64,000 bases of DNA from Mikania micrantha (taxonomy: Eukaryota; Streptophyta; Magnoliopsida; Asterales; Asteraceae), in the NCBI GenBank assembly GCA_009363875.1, contig CM018695.1, positions 64,540,907 to 64,604,906 of the forward strand, read 5' to 3'. Shown piece by piece: positions 34,812-46,263 of the stretch (its first letter is position 1; each line of letters opens with the position of its first letter). The notes below the pieces were generated by a model. The model saw only the letters and a program-made list of their open reading frames with translations, made no database searches and had not been told where the DNA came from. The translations under genes and the position numbers were made by a program.

Positions 34812-36155
34812 CTAAATCACCGGTGGAACCAATCTCTCACTCTCCTCAACTTCCACCAACACCGGTGGTATGAACACTTCTCCTCTACCTCCTCCAGAAC
34901 GGCTAGTAACCGCCTTAACGTGGGCGTTTGGGTTGGTTTGGGGCTGACCCGGGAACTGGCCCTGAGGCCGTTCATCCAACCGTTTAGCTATGTCACCAAC
35001 TGTTCGCTGTAAATCCAAGAACGCAGATTGTTGGTTCTTGAGGAGAACATCATGCTCATGTAAGATATTCTGTGTAGTGGCATCCTTAGCCACTAACTGA
35101 GTCAATAACTCCTCTATCCTACTTAAACCACCACCAGCACCTGAAGTGCTACCAGAACTACCACTAGGCTGCCCCTGCCCCTGGTTTTGAGGGTAACTAT
35201 GATGGAAACCAGGGGGATTGCCTGAAGATCTATAGGTTTGGTTATGAGAATTTCCCCAACCGGGGTTATAAGACTGCCCAAACCTACCCTGTCCTCCTAC
35301 ATAATTAGCCTGCTCCTGGCTCACCAAACACTCAGAAGTGGCATGACCACCTCTGCAGATCTCACACATATCTACTCTCATCTTCAAATCCTTGACATCC
35401 CTAGCTAAAGACTCAAGAGCAGCAGCAACACTAGTGTCCACATTAACATGGTGAATTCCTCTTGTGGAAGAGGAGGAACTAGCAGTAGGAGTGGAATTCC
35501 TATTTGAAGACCGCTGCTCATACTCAGCCTGAGCAAAACTTTCAAACATATCGGTGCACTCAGCAACATCCCTTTTTCCCATGAGATGACCACCCGCAGA
35601 AGTGTCGAAACGAGCCCGAGTCTCATAAGTTAGACCATTGTAGAACTTCTCTACAAGAGCCCAATCAGAGAGACCGTGCTGGGAGCATCTGCTTAGAAGG
35701 TTTTGGAACCTCTCCCAAGCAAGATAATAAGGCTCATCAGGTGCCATTCGGAATGAATGGATCTCATCTCGCAGGCGGGCAGCCTTAGCAGGTGGGAAGT
35801 ACTTTTTAAGAAAAGCATCCCGAAGGCTAGTCCAAGTAGTAAAAGTGCCTGGCGGATGAGAGTCAAGCCAAGTAGCCGCTCGACCCGATAAAGAAAAGGG
35901 AAATAGGTGCATGAAAATCGCATCTTCGGTAGCGCCTTGAAGGTTAAAGGTGCCGCAGATGCGTGTGAGCCGAGCAAGGTGCGCGGGTGCATCTTCATCA
36001 TCACGGCCGCTAAATTGAGCATTATTAATAGCGGTCATGATATATGAAGGAATCTGCCACGAATTTTCATTCGGTATCGGTGGCGGTGTAATGGGGTTGT
36101 TAATCCCCGTGAAACCCGCAGTGGCCTGCTGATGAATAGTACGACGCGCCGCCAT
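34812..36155 (-). CDS. gag: Gag of element E (Athila-like)
   Basis: 447 residues. The capsid-like gag domain spans about 40-210, with FPFSLSGRAATWLDSHPPG..TTW and FLKKYFPPAKAARLRDEI, the pattern of Athila Gag. A short CCHC-type knuckle CEICRGGHATSEC lies at 264-276; its Cys-His spacing is one residue shorter than in A. The C-terminal part is Gly/Gln-rich, then basic (SRSGGGRGE). It packages element RNA into particles. The start is the first ATG, about 330 bp from the primer site. The end at ..LVPPVI is a frameshift, since the acidic linker to the protease continues in another frame at 34640-34811. Confidence 0.85.
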   Translation of the reverse strand: MAARRTIHQQATAGFTGINNPITPPPIPNENSWQIPSYIMTAINNAQFSGRDDEDAPAHLARLTRICGTFNLQGATEDAIFMHLFPFSLSGRAATWLDSHPPGTFTTWTSLRDAFLKKYFPPAKAARLRDEIHSFRMAPDEPYYLAWERFQNLLSRCSQHGLSDWALVEKFYNGLTYETRARFDTSAGGHLMGKRDVAECTDMFESFAQAEYEQRSSNRNSTPTASSSSSTRGIHHVNVDTSVAAALESLARDVKDLKMRVDMCEICRGGHATSECLVSQEQANYVGGQGRFGQSYNPGWGNSHNQTYRSSGNPPGFHHSYPQNQGQGQPSGSSGSTSGAGGGLSRIEELLTQLVAKDATTQNILHEHDVLLKNQQSAFLDLQRTVGDIAKRLDERPQGQFPGQPQTNPNAHVKAVTSRSGGGRGEVFIPPVLVEVEESERLVPPVI

Positions 36156-36483
36156 GGGTGGGACAAAATGAAAACGTGGGCTAGAGTGAGTAGAAGAAGA
36201 AAAAGAAGATGTGTACTCAGAAAAATTTGCAGAAATGGGAGTAGAAGCACTTACCTCGCTCGTAGAACCTTCAGAAAGTCCCGCGAATCGCTCCTTGATG
36301 GCAAAGAAAGCTCAGGTGGCGGTCCATGTGAGCGTAGGTGTGGCATGCACTAACAAACCTGCAAACAAATAAATAAAAATATTCAGAAAGAAATAAAATA
36401 AAATAAAATAAAATTGAAAACAAAATAAACACAAATATGCATAGATAAGAAAAAGAACTAGTAAGCACAATCGACTAAGAAGT

Positions 36484-36500
36484 CCCCGGCAACGGCGCCA
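36484..36500 (-). promoter_or_regulatory. Primer-binding site (tRNA-Asp), element E
   Basis: The plus strand CCCCGGCAACGGCGCCA equals the 3' end of plant tRNA-Asp including CCA, so the minus strand pairs with it over 17 nt. It lies 6 nt from the 5' LTR. Athila elements typically use this primer. Confidence 0.9.
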
Positions 36501-36506
36501 AAAACT

Positions 36507-38254
36507 TGATGTCGACGGAGCTTAGCTAATAAACTAACTAAAAACCGACTCTAAAACTAGACACAAAGTAATAAATCTAGACTCTCTAAATCTTAAGCTA
36601 CCGACAGGCAAGTGTACCTATCGTATGCAGCAAGATAAAAGTAAGTCCGGATATCGAACCCACAGACTTCTACAGAATGTACTAACTAGACTCAAGGACT
36701 TATCTATACAAATTTACTTAAATAAAATATTAATGAGAAACAGGGGGATTTTTACTAACAATTAAAATACTTAAAAGATACTTAGGAATAAGAATAAATG
36801 AGCAAACAAAGACTAAATCAGAGAAGGAAAACAGCACTACCTAGGCTTGAATCATATACATGCTTGACAAGGTTCTCTCGGGGATGGAACTAATGTGATA
36901 CCGGGATCTTTGAATACTAAACTCAAAGGAAACCTAGAGCACCCTCGACCCTTCTCAAGGATAGTCAACTAAGGTTTCTAAAAACCGTTAAACCACCGGT
37001 TAAATGGATTCCCCTCACAGGTCATCCAACTGCTTATGAAGTATCCGCTAGATTATCTACCTCACAGTACGATAATCTCAAAACACCTAAGATATAACTG
37101 TTAAACAATCTACCTCACATTGCGAAAGTCACAGTTCACTTAAATGCTAGGGATAACTTGGGTTTTCCTATTGGACTCAATAAACAAGGTTTGATAGACA
37201 AATTAGACTGATCTTCTCACGAAGTCTCTAACCTAACAAGCTAACAACCAAGACTTATCGACAACTTCTCACCTCACGGCTATTAAAGTTAGTTGCACAT
37301 CTTAATCGTCTAAATCATAATAAAACACTCCTATGAATCACTCGGCCAAAGCAACTCATCCATTAATCAAAAACACATAGTAATTGATTCTAGCATGCAC
37401 CTATTTTGCGACAGACAGTCGCCAAGACACATGAGGAACATAATATCAATCATTTAACAATCAAAGACACACATACACATCCAATATTCCAAACCATGTC
37501 TTTAAATCATAAATCCATCACGTCATAATGTTCCAACACCAAAATAAACCAAGTCAATCATGTATAATCATCTAACCTAGATAGTTCTAAGAGTTTAGCC
37601 AATAAACATCATATGAAAAGAATCGATAATCTGTTTAATGTAAATGAAAACCATAGGATTCAAAAGAGAACAAAGAAACCAAGTAACCGAATGAAGAACA
37701 CCCGATGTCTTCGATCCTAAGCCTTGATTCCTCAATCCTTAGCCTCCTAAATCTCCAAATCGCCTCCTTGGTCGCCCCTGCCGTCTCTCCTATTCGAAGA
37801 TGCCCTAAAAATCCTTCCCCATCTGTTTTTATTGAAATATCTCGATTTTCTGAATTTTACCCCGCGTCGCGTACCGCGACAGCTTCTTCCAAACCCTTCG
37901 CGCTACGCGATGGGTCTCGTTACCCGACAAATTAGTCGGGTCAACCCGCAATCATTAAAAAAGGGTATTTTGGTCATTTTCACCTGTCGCGTACCGCGAC
38001 AGGGTTTCAGAATGGCTTCGCGATACGCGAAGGGTTTAGAAATCCAGATTTTTTTTCTTTATTCTCAGATCCGTCTTCGTCCAACCAGGAGCTCGTTTTC
38101 TTGATCTTTTGCTAAAAATTGATATGTTTATTACCTGCGAGCATAAATTTGTAGAAATGTGAAGAACCAGCATCAATCGACTCTAAAGTTAAATAAAACT
38201 ATACAAAAACAATTAAAAACAAATAGAAAAACAGATGTGTTTTGCAACACATCA
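36507..38254 (-). repeat. 5' LTR of element E
   Basis: 1,748 bp. CGCG words in transcription sense lie at about 37866, 37898, 37985 and 38015. Frames seen inside, such as 37705-37935, are present in both LTRs and are not genes. Confidence 0.95.
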
Positions 38255-38259
38255 GGGTG

Positions 38260-38329
38260 CGTAATGACAAACCACAAACTTGAGACCAAGAAAAGGGAAT
38301 GAATAAAGTCGGGATTTCAAAGGAAAAGA

Positions 38330-38375
<46 letters not shown>

Positions 38376-39030
38376 GTCTTTCTTAAACAAACAACATTGT
38401 GAAAAATGTTAAAATAAATAGCTTTGTAAACCTTGAACATTAATCAAGAATGAATAGCCCAATCAACACCTTCCTTGTTCGCTGCTAGGTAACCATTAGA
38501 AGTTATAGAGTTCATCACTCATTGCTTTCTTATCAAAGTTTCTTCCTATAAACAAAGGTATACATCTTATGTGGTTCTCTTACTAACCCACGCGTAAATT
38601 ATAATGAAATAATGTAACTATATGTATGTTTTGATTTCCAAAATATGACCAATATGATGAGTTATACGCAAACAAAACACACTTGACTAGATTGTTTATA
38701 ACTCCATTTGAATACCTGGCAAAAAGGAATGTCACAAAAGATTTAAACAACCTAGGACCAATCATTGGTGTTTAATAATTAAGTTTGGGGGACTTTTAAT
38801 AACAGCTTTGCAAATAAATATTACTTGGTAACTCGCACTTAAAACTGAGAAATTTGTCAATTGTAATATTGACTCTTCTAAAAATAAAACTTATCTATAA
38901 TATTGGGCGATATCGTAAGTTATGTTACTTTCTACACTTCATCTCATCCATGAAAATTAACATCAATGGCTATAATTAGTTTACAAAGTCTTCTTAACTA
39001 AACCAAATTTTCAAAATAACCATCCCCTAT
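38260..39030. other. Noncoding flank of element E with a 39-T tract
   Basis: A run of 39 T lies at 38332-38370. On the minus strand this is a poly(A), so the sequence to its right could be the 3' end of a retroposed transcript, but no matching ORF or duplication is seen. The rest is AT-rich. Confidence 0.4.
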
Positions 39031-39042
39031 ATATATTAAAAA

Positions 39043-39310
39043 GTTAGAATTAATATGATGGTGTCATATGTCACCTTCTAATATATTTTAATAAATCTAT
39101 TTTTTTATTTAAAGTTTAACCCTCTTTTTTATACATTTATAACTTTTTTATGCTATAATGTTTTTTTTTAAATAAAAATTGCACCATTTTATTCGTCTTA
39201 CATTTTTTTTAATTCAGTTATAGTCTTGACTAGTTTTTTTTTTAAATTTTTTCGAATGTTCGCATTTACATCAATGTAACAAGTATAAATATAACACATT
39301 ATTTGTAACA
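39043..39310 (+). repeat. Extra terminal copy of the long-TIR element
   Basis: It matches the left TIR at 41330-41600 in the same orientation (ATATGATGGTGTCATATGTCAC, then ATTGCACCATTTTA.TCGTC, then CGCATTTACATCAATGTAACA). It is an isolated end, probably from a second, deleted element. Confidence 0.55.
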
Positions 39311-39362
39311 AGTTATAACGAATTTTGGTTTACATTATTGTAAATTTAATATGGGTTACGTT

Positions 39363-39852
39363 TAGGGGTGTAAACAAGCAGAGTCGATCATGATCACCTA
39401 CTTATATAAATTTTTTTATTGACCCGATTACCCGCCGTGTGTACCTGATTATAAATACCAATTTGCCATATAAGTATATCTGATTTTCTTTTTTAATTTT
39501 TTTTTGTTGTTAGTATATTATTGATTTCTAATTTTTACATTCATTTTTCCATTATATAACCAATAATTTGTTTTTGGCATATTTGATATATATTTTTTGG
39601 TTATTAAAAATATAAATTTATTATTAGTTACCCGATACGTACTCGGCGGATTTAAAGTCAGTTATTCTTGACGGATATATTTAGAAAACTAACGGGTATA
39701 CCCAAAGCCCACAGGGATACATCCGATACCCGACGGGTAAATACCAGACAATTACTCGATGATTTTTGGGTTTTGCATAAGACAATATTTTATAATCAGG
39801 TATGAGGATGGAATTACTCAAACCCGTTCATACCCAACACATTGCCATCACT
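39363..39852. mobile_element. Degraded hAT-like MITE with ACCCGA words
   Basis: It starts TAGGGGTGTAAAC and ends with a decayed TTGCCATCACT, as old hAT MITEs do. The interior repeats ACCCG / CGGGTA words in both orientations, echoing the layout of the MITE at 5179. No duplication is visible. Confidence 0.35.
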
Positions 39853-40127
39853 CATGTCTCTTTCTTCCTTTTCTTTAATTTTCTATAAACGATTATGATG
39901 ATTTATTTTTCAAACACATGTTTAAATCTAATTAAACACGTGTGTCAAAAATCTCTTTGATTGATGAATAAATAGTATTATTTCTATTTTTCCTCTCATT
40001 GTCGGATTATTTGAGATATATAAGGTTACAATTGTCAATTTAAATTAAGATTCGTGTATCAATTGGATTGGTATGCCAAAAGTTGTCGCTACTTTTACGC
40101 AATAATTTATTGTTGTCGTTACTTAGA

Positions 40128-40380
40128 GTAAATTACCGACATAGTCTATGTTGTTTGCTAGTATTTCACTTTTAGTCTCTAAGTTTCATAGTTTTGACAT
40201 TTGTACCACATATAGTCCTTATATGATGGTAATTTAGTCAATTATGTGAGGCTAATATGGAGACCTAAATACTATATGTGTTACAAATGTCAAAAGTTAG
40301 GGATCATATGGGTAATTTATGAAACCTATCGACTAAGAGTGAAATACTAGCAAATCACAATAAACATATCGCTAATTTAC
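40128..40380. mobile_element. MITE with 50-bp inverted repeats
   Basis: 253 bp. The left arm GTAAATTACCGACATAG..GCTAGTATTTCACTTTTAGTC and the right arm match as reverse complements over about 50 bp with roughly ten mismatches. The middle is also partly self-complementary (GACATTTGTACCACATATAG). No coding sequence. Confidence 0.7.
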
Positions 40381-40942
40381 TTTTACTTTTACCTAATTAT
40401 TGTTTAGTAATGTTCGCGAACTTTTGTTCGTTTGTGTTTATTTATTATATTTATTCGTTAAATATTGTATCATATTCTTAACTTTTTATTTTTTAATTTA
40501 TTATTATAACAATTAAAATAAAAATCTAATCATTTATAATTTATATCTTGTTTAAAACATAGTAATTTGAAATTAGATATATAAGAATTAGTTTAAGGAA
40601 TTTAAATTATGATAATTATTTCTAGTTTTTGTTTATTTTAAAATTTTGTTTAACTTCATATTTGATTGAAACTTAAAATGATGATTTTTATATTTTAAAT
40701 AAAATATGTTCTTTTGCGTTCATGTTCGTGAATATGTTCAATTTCTTAACGAACAAACACGTTCCGTTCATTTGATGTTCTTGAATCTTGCATTTAATAT
40801 TCATTATCATTCCTAAACAAATTAAATATTAAACAAATGAGCATGAACAAAAGTCTCTTTGTGTTTGTTTTTTTTAAAGTCCTACTCAGTGACAAAGATT
40901 AAAAAATTGTGACTTCGATAAAAATGTTCTTTGACCGAAGAA

Positions 40943-41012
40943 CATACATACATACATACATACATACATACATACATACATACATACATACATACATACA
41001 TACATACATACA
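40943..41012. repeat. (CATA)n microsatellite
   Basis: About 17 uninterrupted CATA units. Confidence 0.95.
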
Positions 41013-41156
41013 AGGTTTTAATCTTATGAAAATCTAGTCTTAAAGAGAAAACCCTTAAACCTTATGTGAGCCATTGATTTGGAATCTTAAAAGTAAATAT
41101 AGAGTCCACATTAACCTACATTAAAAATGATTTGTTCATTCAAAACCCAATTTTTC

Positions 41157-41158
<2 letters not shown>

Positions 41159-41188
<30 letters not shown>
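41159..41188. repeat. (TA)n microsatellite
   Basis: About 14 TA units. Confidence 0.9.
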
Positions 41189-41190
<2 letters not shown>

Positions 41191-41272
41191 TAGCATATAA
41201 AAACCTTTGAATTAAGCAATAACTTATTAATCCTAATGTAATGGTTAATCTAAAAGTTAAGTGTATAAGAAT

Positions 41273-42518
41273 GTGACATGTGTCATTGATATTTTAATAC
41301 AAAATGGTATTTAAGTCATTTTGTATCACATCAAAAAGCTAGATTTAATATGGTGGATTCATTTGTCACCTTATAATATATTTAAATAAATCTAATTATA
41401 TATTTAAAATTTACCTGTTTTTTATATATTCAGAACTTTTTTTATGCTATAGTATTTTTTTATAAAAATTACATCATTTTACTCGTTTTATTTTTGTCTT
41501 TAATTCCGTTATAATCTTGACTATGTTTTAAGATTATTTTTTTTTCGGATGCTCGTATTTACCTTAATTTAACAAATACATACATTACACATTATCTGAT
41601 TTTTTAACCTGATAATAGTAAACTACATCACTTTAATTAAATAAATGAAATAGGTGAGCCTATTACGTTTTATATATAACTGTAATTAAATAATTGATAT
41701 AACGTAACACACATTTTACTTGACAACCATGTAAACCAAAATTCATTACAAACTTAAGACAACGTAATTTTTAATTGACTTTGGATACAAAATTTATTGT
41801 TTGCATTAGTGTGACGACCATAAAAATAACAAATTATTTTGAATTTTTTTGACAAAAGTAAATTACATCATTGTAATTAAATAATTGATATAAAGTGAGC
41901 CTAACACCTTTGTTACATTAATGCAAACTAAAATTCGTTACAAATCGTTCTAAATATATTATAAACGTAACTTTTCGTTGATTTTGGCCAAAAAATTTTG
42001 GTTTACATCAATGTAACGAACATAGACATGATACATTATTTTGATTTTTTTACTGCATTAAATTACATCACTGTAATTAAATAAATGATATAAAAACTAA
42101 GCCTAACACCTTTGTTATATTACTCTAAACAAATAAATGATATATAATGTAACTCATATTTAATTTACAGCAATGTAAACCAAAATTCGTTACAACTCGT
42201 TAGAAATAATGTGTTATGTTTATACTTGTTATATAGATGTAAATACAAACATTCAGAAAAAAACACAAACAAGACTATAACAAAATTAAAGAAAAAAATA
42301 CGACGAGTAAAATGGTGCAATTTTTATAAAAAAATATTATAGTATAAAAACGTTGTGTATAAAAAATGATGCGGTAAACTTTAAATAAAAAACTAGATTA
42401 ATTATAATATATTAGAAAATGACATATGACACCACCATATTAATTCCAGCGTTTTAATTTGGCATAAAATGACTTAAATACCCTTATGTATTAAAATATA
42501 AATAATCACATATGACAC
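41273..42518. mobile_element. Long-TIR non-autonomous element (Mutator-like layout)
   Basis: The left 300 bp from GTGACATGTGTCATTGATATTTTAATACA and the right 300 bp are reverse complements at roughly 80% by eye. The centre (41620-42180) has about three copies of a unit near 195 bp containing TACATCA.TGTAATTAAATAA.TGATATAA. No ORF. The long TIRs suggest a MULE-type MITE, but no 9-bp duplication could be confirmed. Confidence 0.55.
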
Positions 42519-42831
42519 AATCATTACAAGGAATGCTGGGATTCCTATACTTGGAATGACACCCTATATTCAGATATCTTTTGGGTTGTGATTGAAGATT
42601 AAGATGGCTTAATCGTAGGGGGAGCTTCATTGAAGGGGGAGAAGATACATGTAATCTATGGAACTTCAAGAAAATTGTTTTGGGTTTGATAAGTGGAATA
42701 AAGATAGTTTCACAATTTGTTGCGGTGAAAGAAGTATGAATTGCATCTACACAAGTTCATTCTTATTATTCATATTTGTTTCATCAGACTTCTCCATTGG
42801 CTTACATTCATCTAACCAAATAGGGGGAGAC
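42519..42831 (+). mobile_element. 3' internal end of a copia-like element with polypurine tract
   Basis: Noncoding, with three purine runs (GTAGGGGGAG near 42619, GAAGGGGGAGAAG near 42635, ATAGGGGGAGAC at 42820-42831). The last abuts the LTR start TGTTGGG, the classic copia arrangement. Upstream coding sequence is missing. Confidence 0.6.
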
Positions 42832-43457
42832 TGTTGGGTCTAGAAAAGTCAAGACCAACGGTTAATTTGGATAAATGGAATGTAAATAGGAAGTATTATG
42901 TATTTGTTGATTAGGAAGCTACGAGTCACCGCACGAGCCACTAAAGACTCAAGATTGCGAAGACACTTGTGACATCTCGGAATTTCCAGGTCAGCAATTT
43001 CTTTATTTTAACTAATAATATGAATTACTGTTGCATACGTGGCACTAGAATCATTACTAGTTAGTGTGACACGTGGCACAACAGACCAAACGCACCGATA
43101 ATTCAAGGAATTATCGCAAAACACAACGCACGTGTCTTGAATAACGATCGTTGGTGAAACCACAGTACACTTTCACTGCACTTAGGTTCTAGGGAACCTA
43201 AAATATTGGGAACAATGATTAAATGTCGAGAAATGATGATCGTAATCGAAAAATACGCGAAAATCGGTTCGAAACAACAAAATTAGGCTTATTGGGCTTC
43301 TCTGGGACCCGTTGCGGTACGTGAGGGACCAACAGGAGGATTTATAGCGGTACGCGACAGGCATCGCAGGGGTTTGACTCCCGAAATCCGTCGCGGTACG
43401 CGAAGCTTCTTTTAACCATCCACCGTGGTACGCGACGGAGTCCTGACGACAAATCTT

Positions 43458-43464
43458 TATAAAA
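43458..43464 (+). promoter_or_regulatory. TATA box of solo LTR F
   Basis: CTTTATAAAATC, 490 bp into the LTR and 20 bp after the last CGGTACGCGAC-type word. A C-rich start region follows. Confidence 0.5.
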
Positions 43465-45020
43465 TCAAGACCACCATGCCCATTAACACCACCCTCATCA
43501 TTTCTCCGGTTCTACACACCAACTCTTGACTATTCCTCTCTGAAACACTTTGATTTGACCCTTGGTAAGCCATTGGAGACCTCCATTGAAGCTTCAAGCT
43601 TGACGGTTTGAAGATTAAGAGCTTGAAGACCCATTGGAGCTCAAAACCACCACCATAACCATCTCATTCTTGCAAGAACCTGCTGTCCAGAAGCTGTTGA
43701 GGCAAAGAAATCATCATCTCAGGAGTTCTTGACACATTAGAAGGTAGTTCTATACCCAAAACACTCTTTCTTCACTTTTACACTCATATGCATGACTTTA
43801 AACACACATGCAAGCACCCTTGATGCACATGCACGAATTTTAGTTCTGGGTTTGATGATGTTTACATGATATTTGATGATCTATGATGTTTTGATTAAGT
43901 TTTGTGACGATCCATGATAATGTCAATCTACATGTTGTTGATTTTATCATAAAATGGGTACTTTTAAGTACATGCATGAATAATCTAAGTATATTGGCTT
44001 GATGTGGATGATGAAATGTTATTAGAAATGATATTTAGGGTGTTCTACATGATTAGAATAATTGATTATGTCAAGATTTGATCCTTTGGTGATTATTACT
44101 AATTTTAGTAACTTTAATGTTACAAAATGTGTGTTCTTGATGAAATAACCACATTTGCATGTTTAGATCTATAATTTATGCTTAAAATGATGTTTAGAAG
44201 TTAGATGGTGATTACTAGATGGGTTGGAATGGTTAGAATTGCTAAAAGTATGATATTTAGGAATGTTACTAAATATAGTAATTCTTTTGTTATGAAATTT
44301 CTAGAAATGATGAATTTATTAAGGATTGTATGTTTGATATGCTTAGTTGAAGTGGTTATGATGATAATATGTGATTTTACAACTTAGTTGAACGAGATAT
44401 GCGCATTTGTCTAGAGTTACTATAAATAGTAACTTTATTTTGCAAAATCCGAGAATAGGAGCATGCTAGACGTAACGATTATGATTGATTGGCTATTTAG
44501 GATTAAAATAGTGATGCTAGATGATATTAGTTGATAAACATGATGAAATACGCTTGTTTGTGCAAACTATATAATTATAGAAACTTTTACGTGCAAACTC
44601 TGCTAAACCGGCTATGTGTAACTATGTGCTATGTGATAACATTCTCATTTAGGATAAATATGCATGTTAGAATAATCGGAATATGATTTAGTGCATGACT
44701 TGCCAAATATGGAAACTTTCCTGATATAGAAACTTACTATAAATAGTAAGTTTCCTCACAGAAGTAATTATTGGTATCCGCACACTTCACACGACACGAA
44801 ATTGACGTTACACGATCGCTTGATCCAAACCGTCACCAACGGGTCGTTAGGTCAAACACGGTCAACGTGACCCATTTAACAACTTGGTGTTGTTAAATAC
44901 GAACACGGTCCTGTGAGGCCCACGTGTATGTAAAGACGAACTTACAACACCTATGTGATATAGGTAAACATTAGCCGGCGAGCTACACGATTCCTGTACG
45001 GTATCTCTACTCAAACTCAG

Positions 45021-45476
45021 GTGAGTTTACGGCCCCACTTTTACTCTTATACTATTTTACTTAACTTTGGGGTGAGAATACTATGCAACTGTTTTAGATA
45101 TATGACTGGTATGTTGTGAAAACCATTTTCGAGTGTAACTATTATCGCTTAAAGTCCTCACTTATCCTTACCGTTAATTGTATCACAAACGAGTCGTAAT
45201 TACGTAGTACTACTGGGTTTGACTAACCCCACTCGGCACCAATGTTGACTGGAGGTCAAAACGAGTGTAATTTCGCTGGGAATGCGGGTTCAGCGATGAC
45301 CTGCGGAGGTAAATGGGAACAGTCTAGTTTCGGTAAGATGAACTGACACACTCCACGGATCTTAGTATCCAACAACAAAACTTAACATACCCAGTATATA
45401 TCTGTTTATTTTTCAGTCTGTCTAAACCTGTGAACTCACCAACTTTTTAGTTTACACTTTTCGCATGTATTCTCAG
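45021..45476 (+). other. Intron-like unit in solo LTR F
   Basis: Donor CTCAG|GTGAGTTTACGGCCCC and acceptor CATGTATTCTCAG|, 456 nt, with TGAACTCACCAACTTTTTAG about 30 nt before the acceptor. It matches the layout in LTRs A, B and C. Confidence 0.55.
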
Positions 45477-45928
45477 GTAACTAATGGAGCACACGCTAGG
45501 ACGCACTCAAGGAAGCCTTAAGAAGTCTGACTGGCATATAGACTCGTGTCCTAGGCTGTTGTGTGCATTTGTTTTGTTTTAAAACACTTTGAACTATGTA
45601 GCGTCTGATACAATTGCGTTCCGCTGCAAACTTTGTTTATTTATGATATGAAAACATTTCCGCTGCTTTATTTTGAAAACATGTTTGTTTTACAAATCTG
45701 TGTGATTGTGTAACTCATATAGAGTCATTCTATATGACCATGAGCTGTGATCCTGGCCACGTCACACCCACGTGGACTGACACCACGAGTGGGAATTTGG
45801 GGGTGTGACAACACTTGATGACCAAAAGACCCGAAGACCACAATAAATGATAAAGCTTAATTTAATATTTATTATTTATTATCATTTTGTTGTATTTGTT
45901 GTTTTTAGGGTTTTAGGTCATATGACAC

Positions 45929-45936
45929 TATAAATA
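45929..45936 (+). promoter_or_regulatory. TATA box of the copia-like LTR
   Basis: CACTATAAATAGAG, with a GTGTGTGAAGG start region about 40 bp later. Normal position for a copia LTR promoter. Confidence 0.65.
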
Positions 45937-46249
45937 GAGATTATTCTCTATTTTGTAAAATAACACAGACAAGAGAGTGTGTGAAGGTGTGCTTCAATGT
46001 AATCTTGAGGGCTCTTCCCCATGAATTCCATGGATTCTTTATCCATGGAGTTTGAGCATATGAGGGGTAGGTAATGTAATCTTGTTGAATGTTGAGCTAT
46101 TATTGTTGTATATCATTTCTTGTTCTTCAGTTTACATTGTATCTCAGATTGTTGTCTGTGTTCTTCACCATTTTCAAGACTTTCTCAGTTCTTCATCTGC
46201 TCAATTTTCACAAATAGGGTAGGTCCTATTCCGCAACCGTTTTTACAAT

Positions 46250-46263
46250 TGGTATCAGAGCCA
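46250..46263 (+). promoter_or_regulatory. Primer-binding site (tRNA-iMet), copia-like element
   Basis: A perfect TGGTATCAGAGCCA two bases after the LTR end. Confidence 0.9.

Larger units (their letters stand above)
30227..38254 (-). mobile_element. Athila-type non-autonomous element (gag-protease only), element E
   Basis: 8,028 bp with LTRs of 1,750 and 1,748 bp about 99% identical, and a perfect GGGTG duplication (30222-30226, 38255-38259). The internal part is only 4.5 kb: gag, protease and a long noncoding stretch, with no RT, RNase H or integrase. The primer site matches tRNA-Asp and the Gag type is Athila-like. It must depend on another element for copying. Confidence 0.9.
42968..45810 (+). 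mobile_element. Solo gypsy LTR (family F)
   Basis: 2,843 bp, TGTGACATC..GGGGGTGTGACA, with a perfect 5-bp duplication ACACT on both sides (42963-42967, 45811-45815). No internal region, so it is the product of LTR-LTR recombination. Four CGGTACG words lie at 43315-43437 just before a TATA box (43458-43464). An intron-like unit lies at 45021-45476. The end has the GTGAACTCACCAAC module. Confidence 0.9.
42832..46247 (+). repeat. Copia-like LTR, split by a solo gypsy LTR
   Basis: It starts TGTTGGGTC and ends ..GTTTTTACA. Without the insertion it is 568 bp, a normal copia LTR size. The TATA box TATAAATA is at 45929-45936. It has a polypurine tract on its left and a primer site on its right, so it acted both as a 3' and as a 5' LTR. 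Confidence 0.75.

Noticed and set aside
38199..38390. 63-codon frame with a lysine run
   Set aside because: The lysines come from the 39-T tract.
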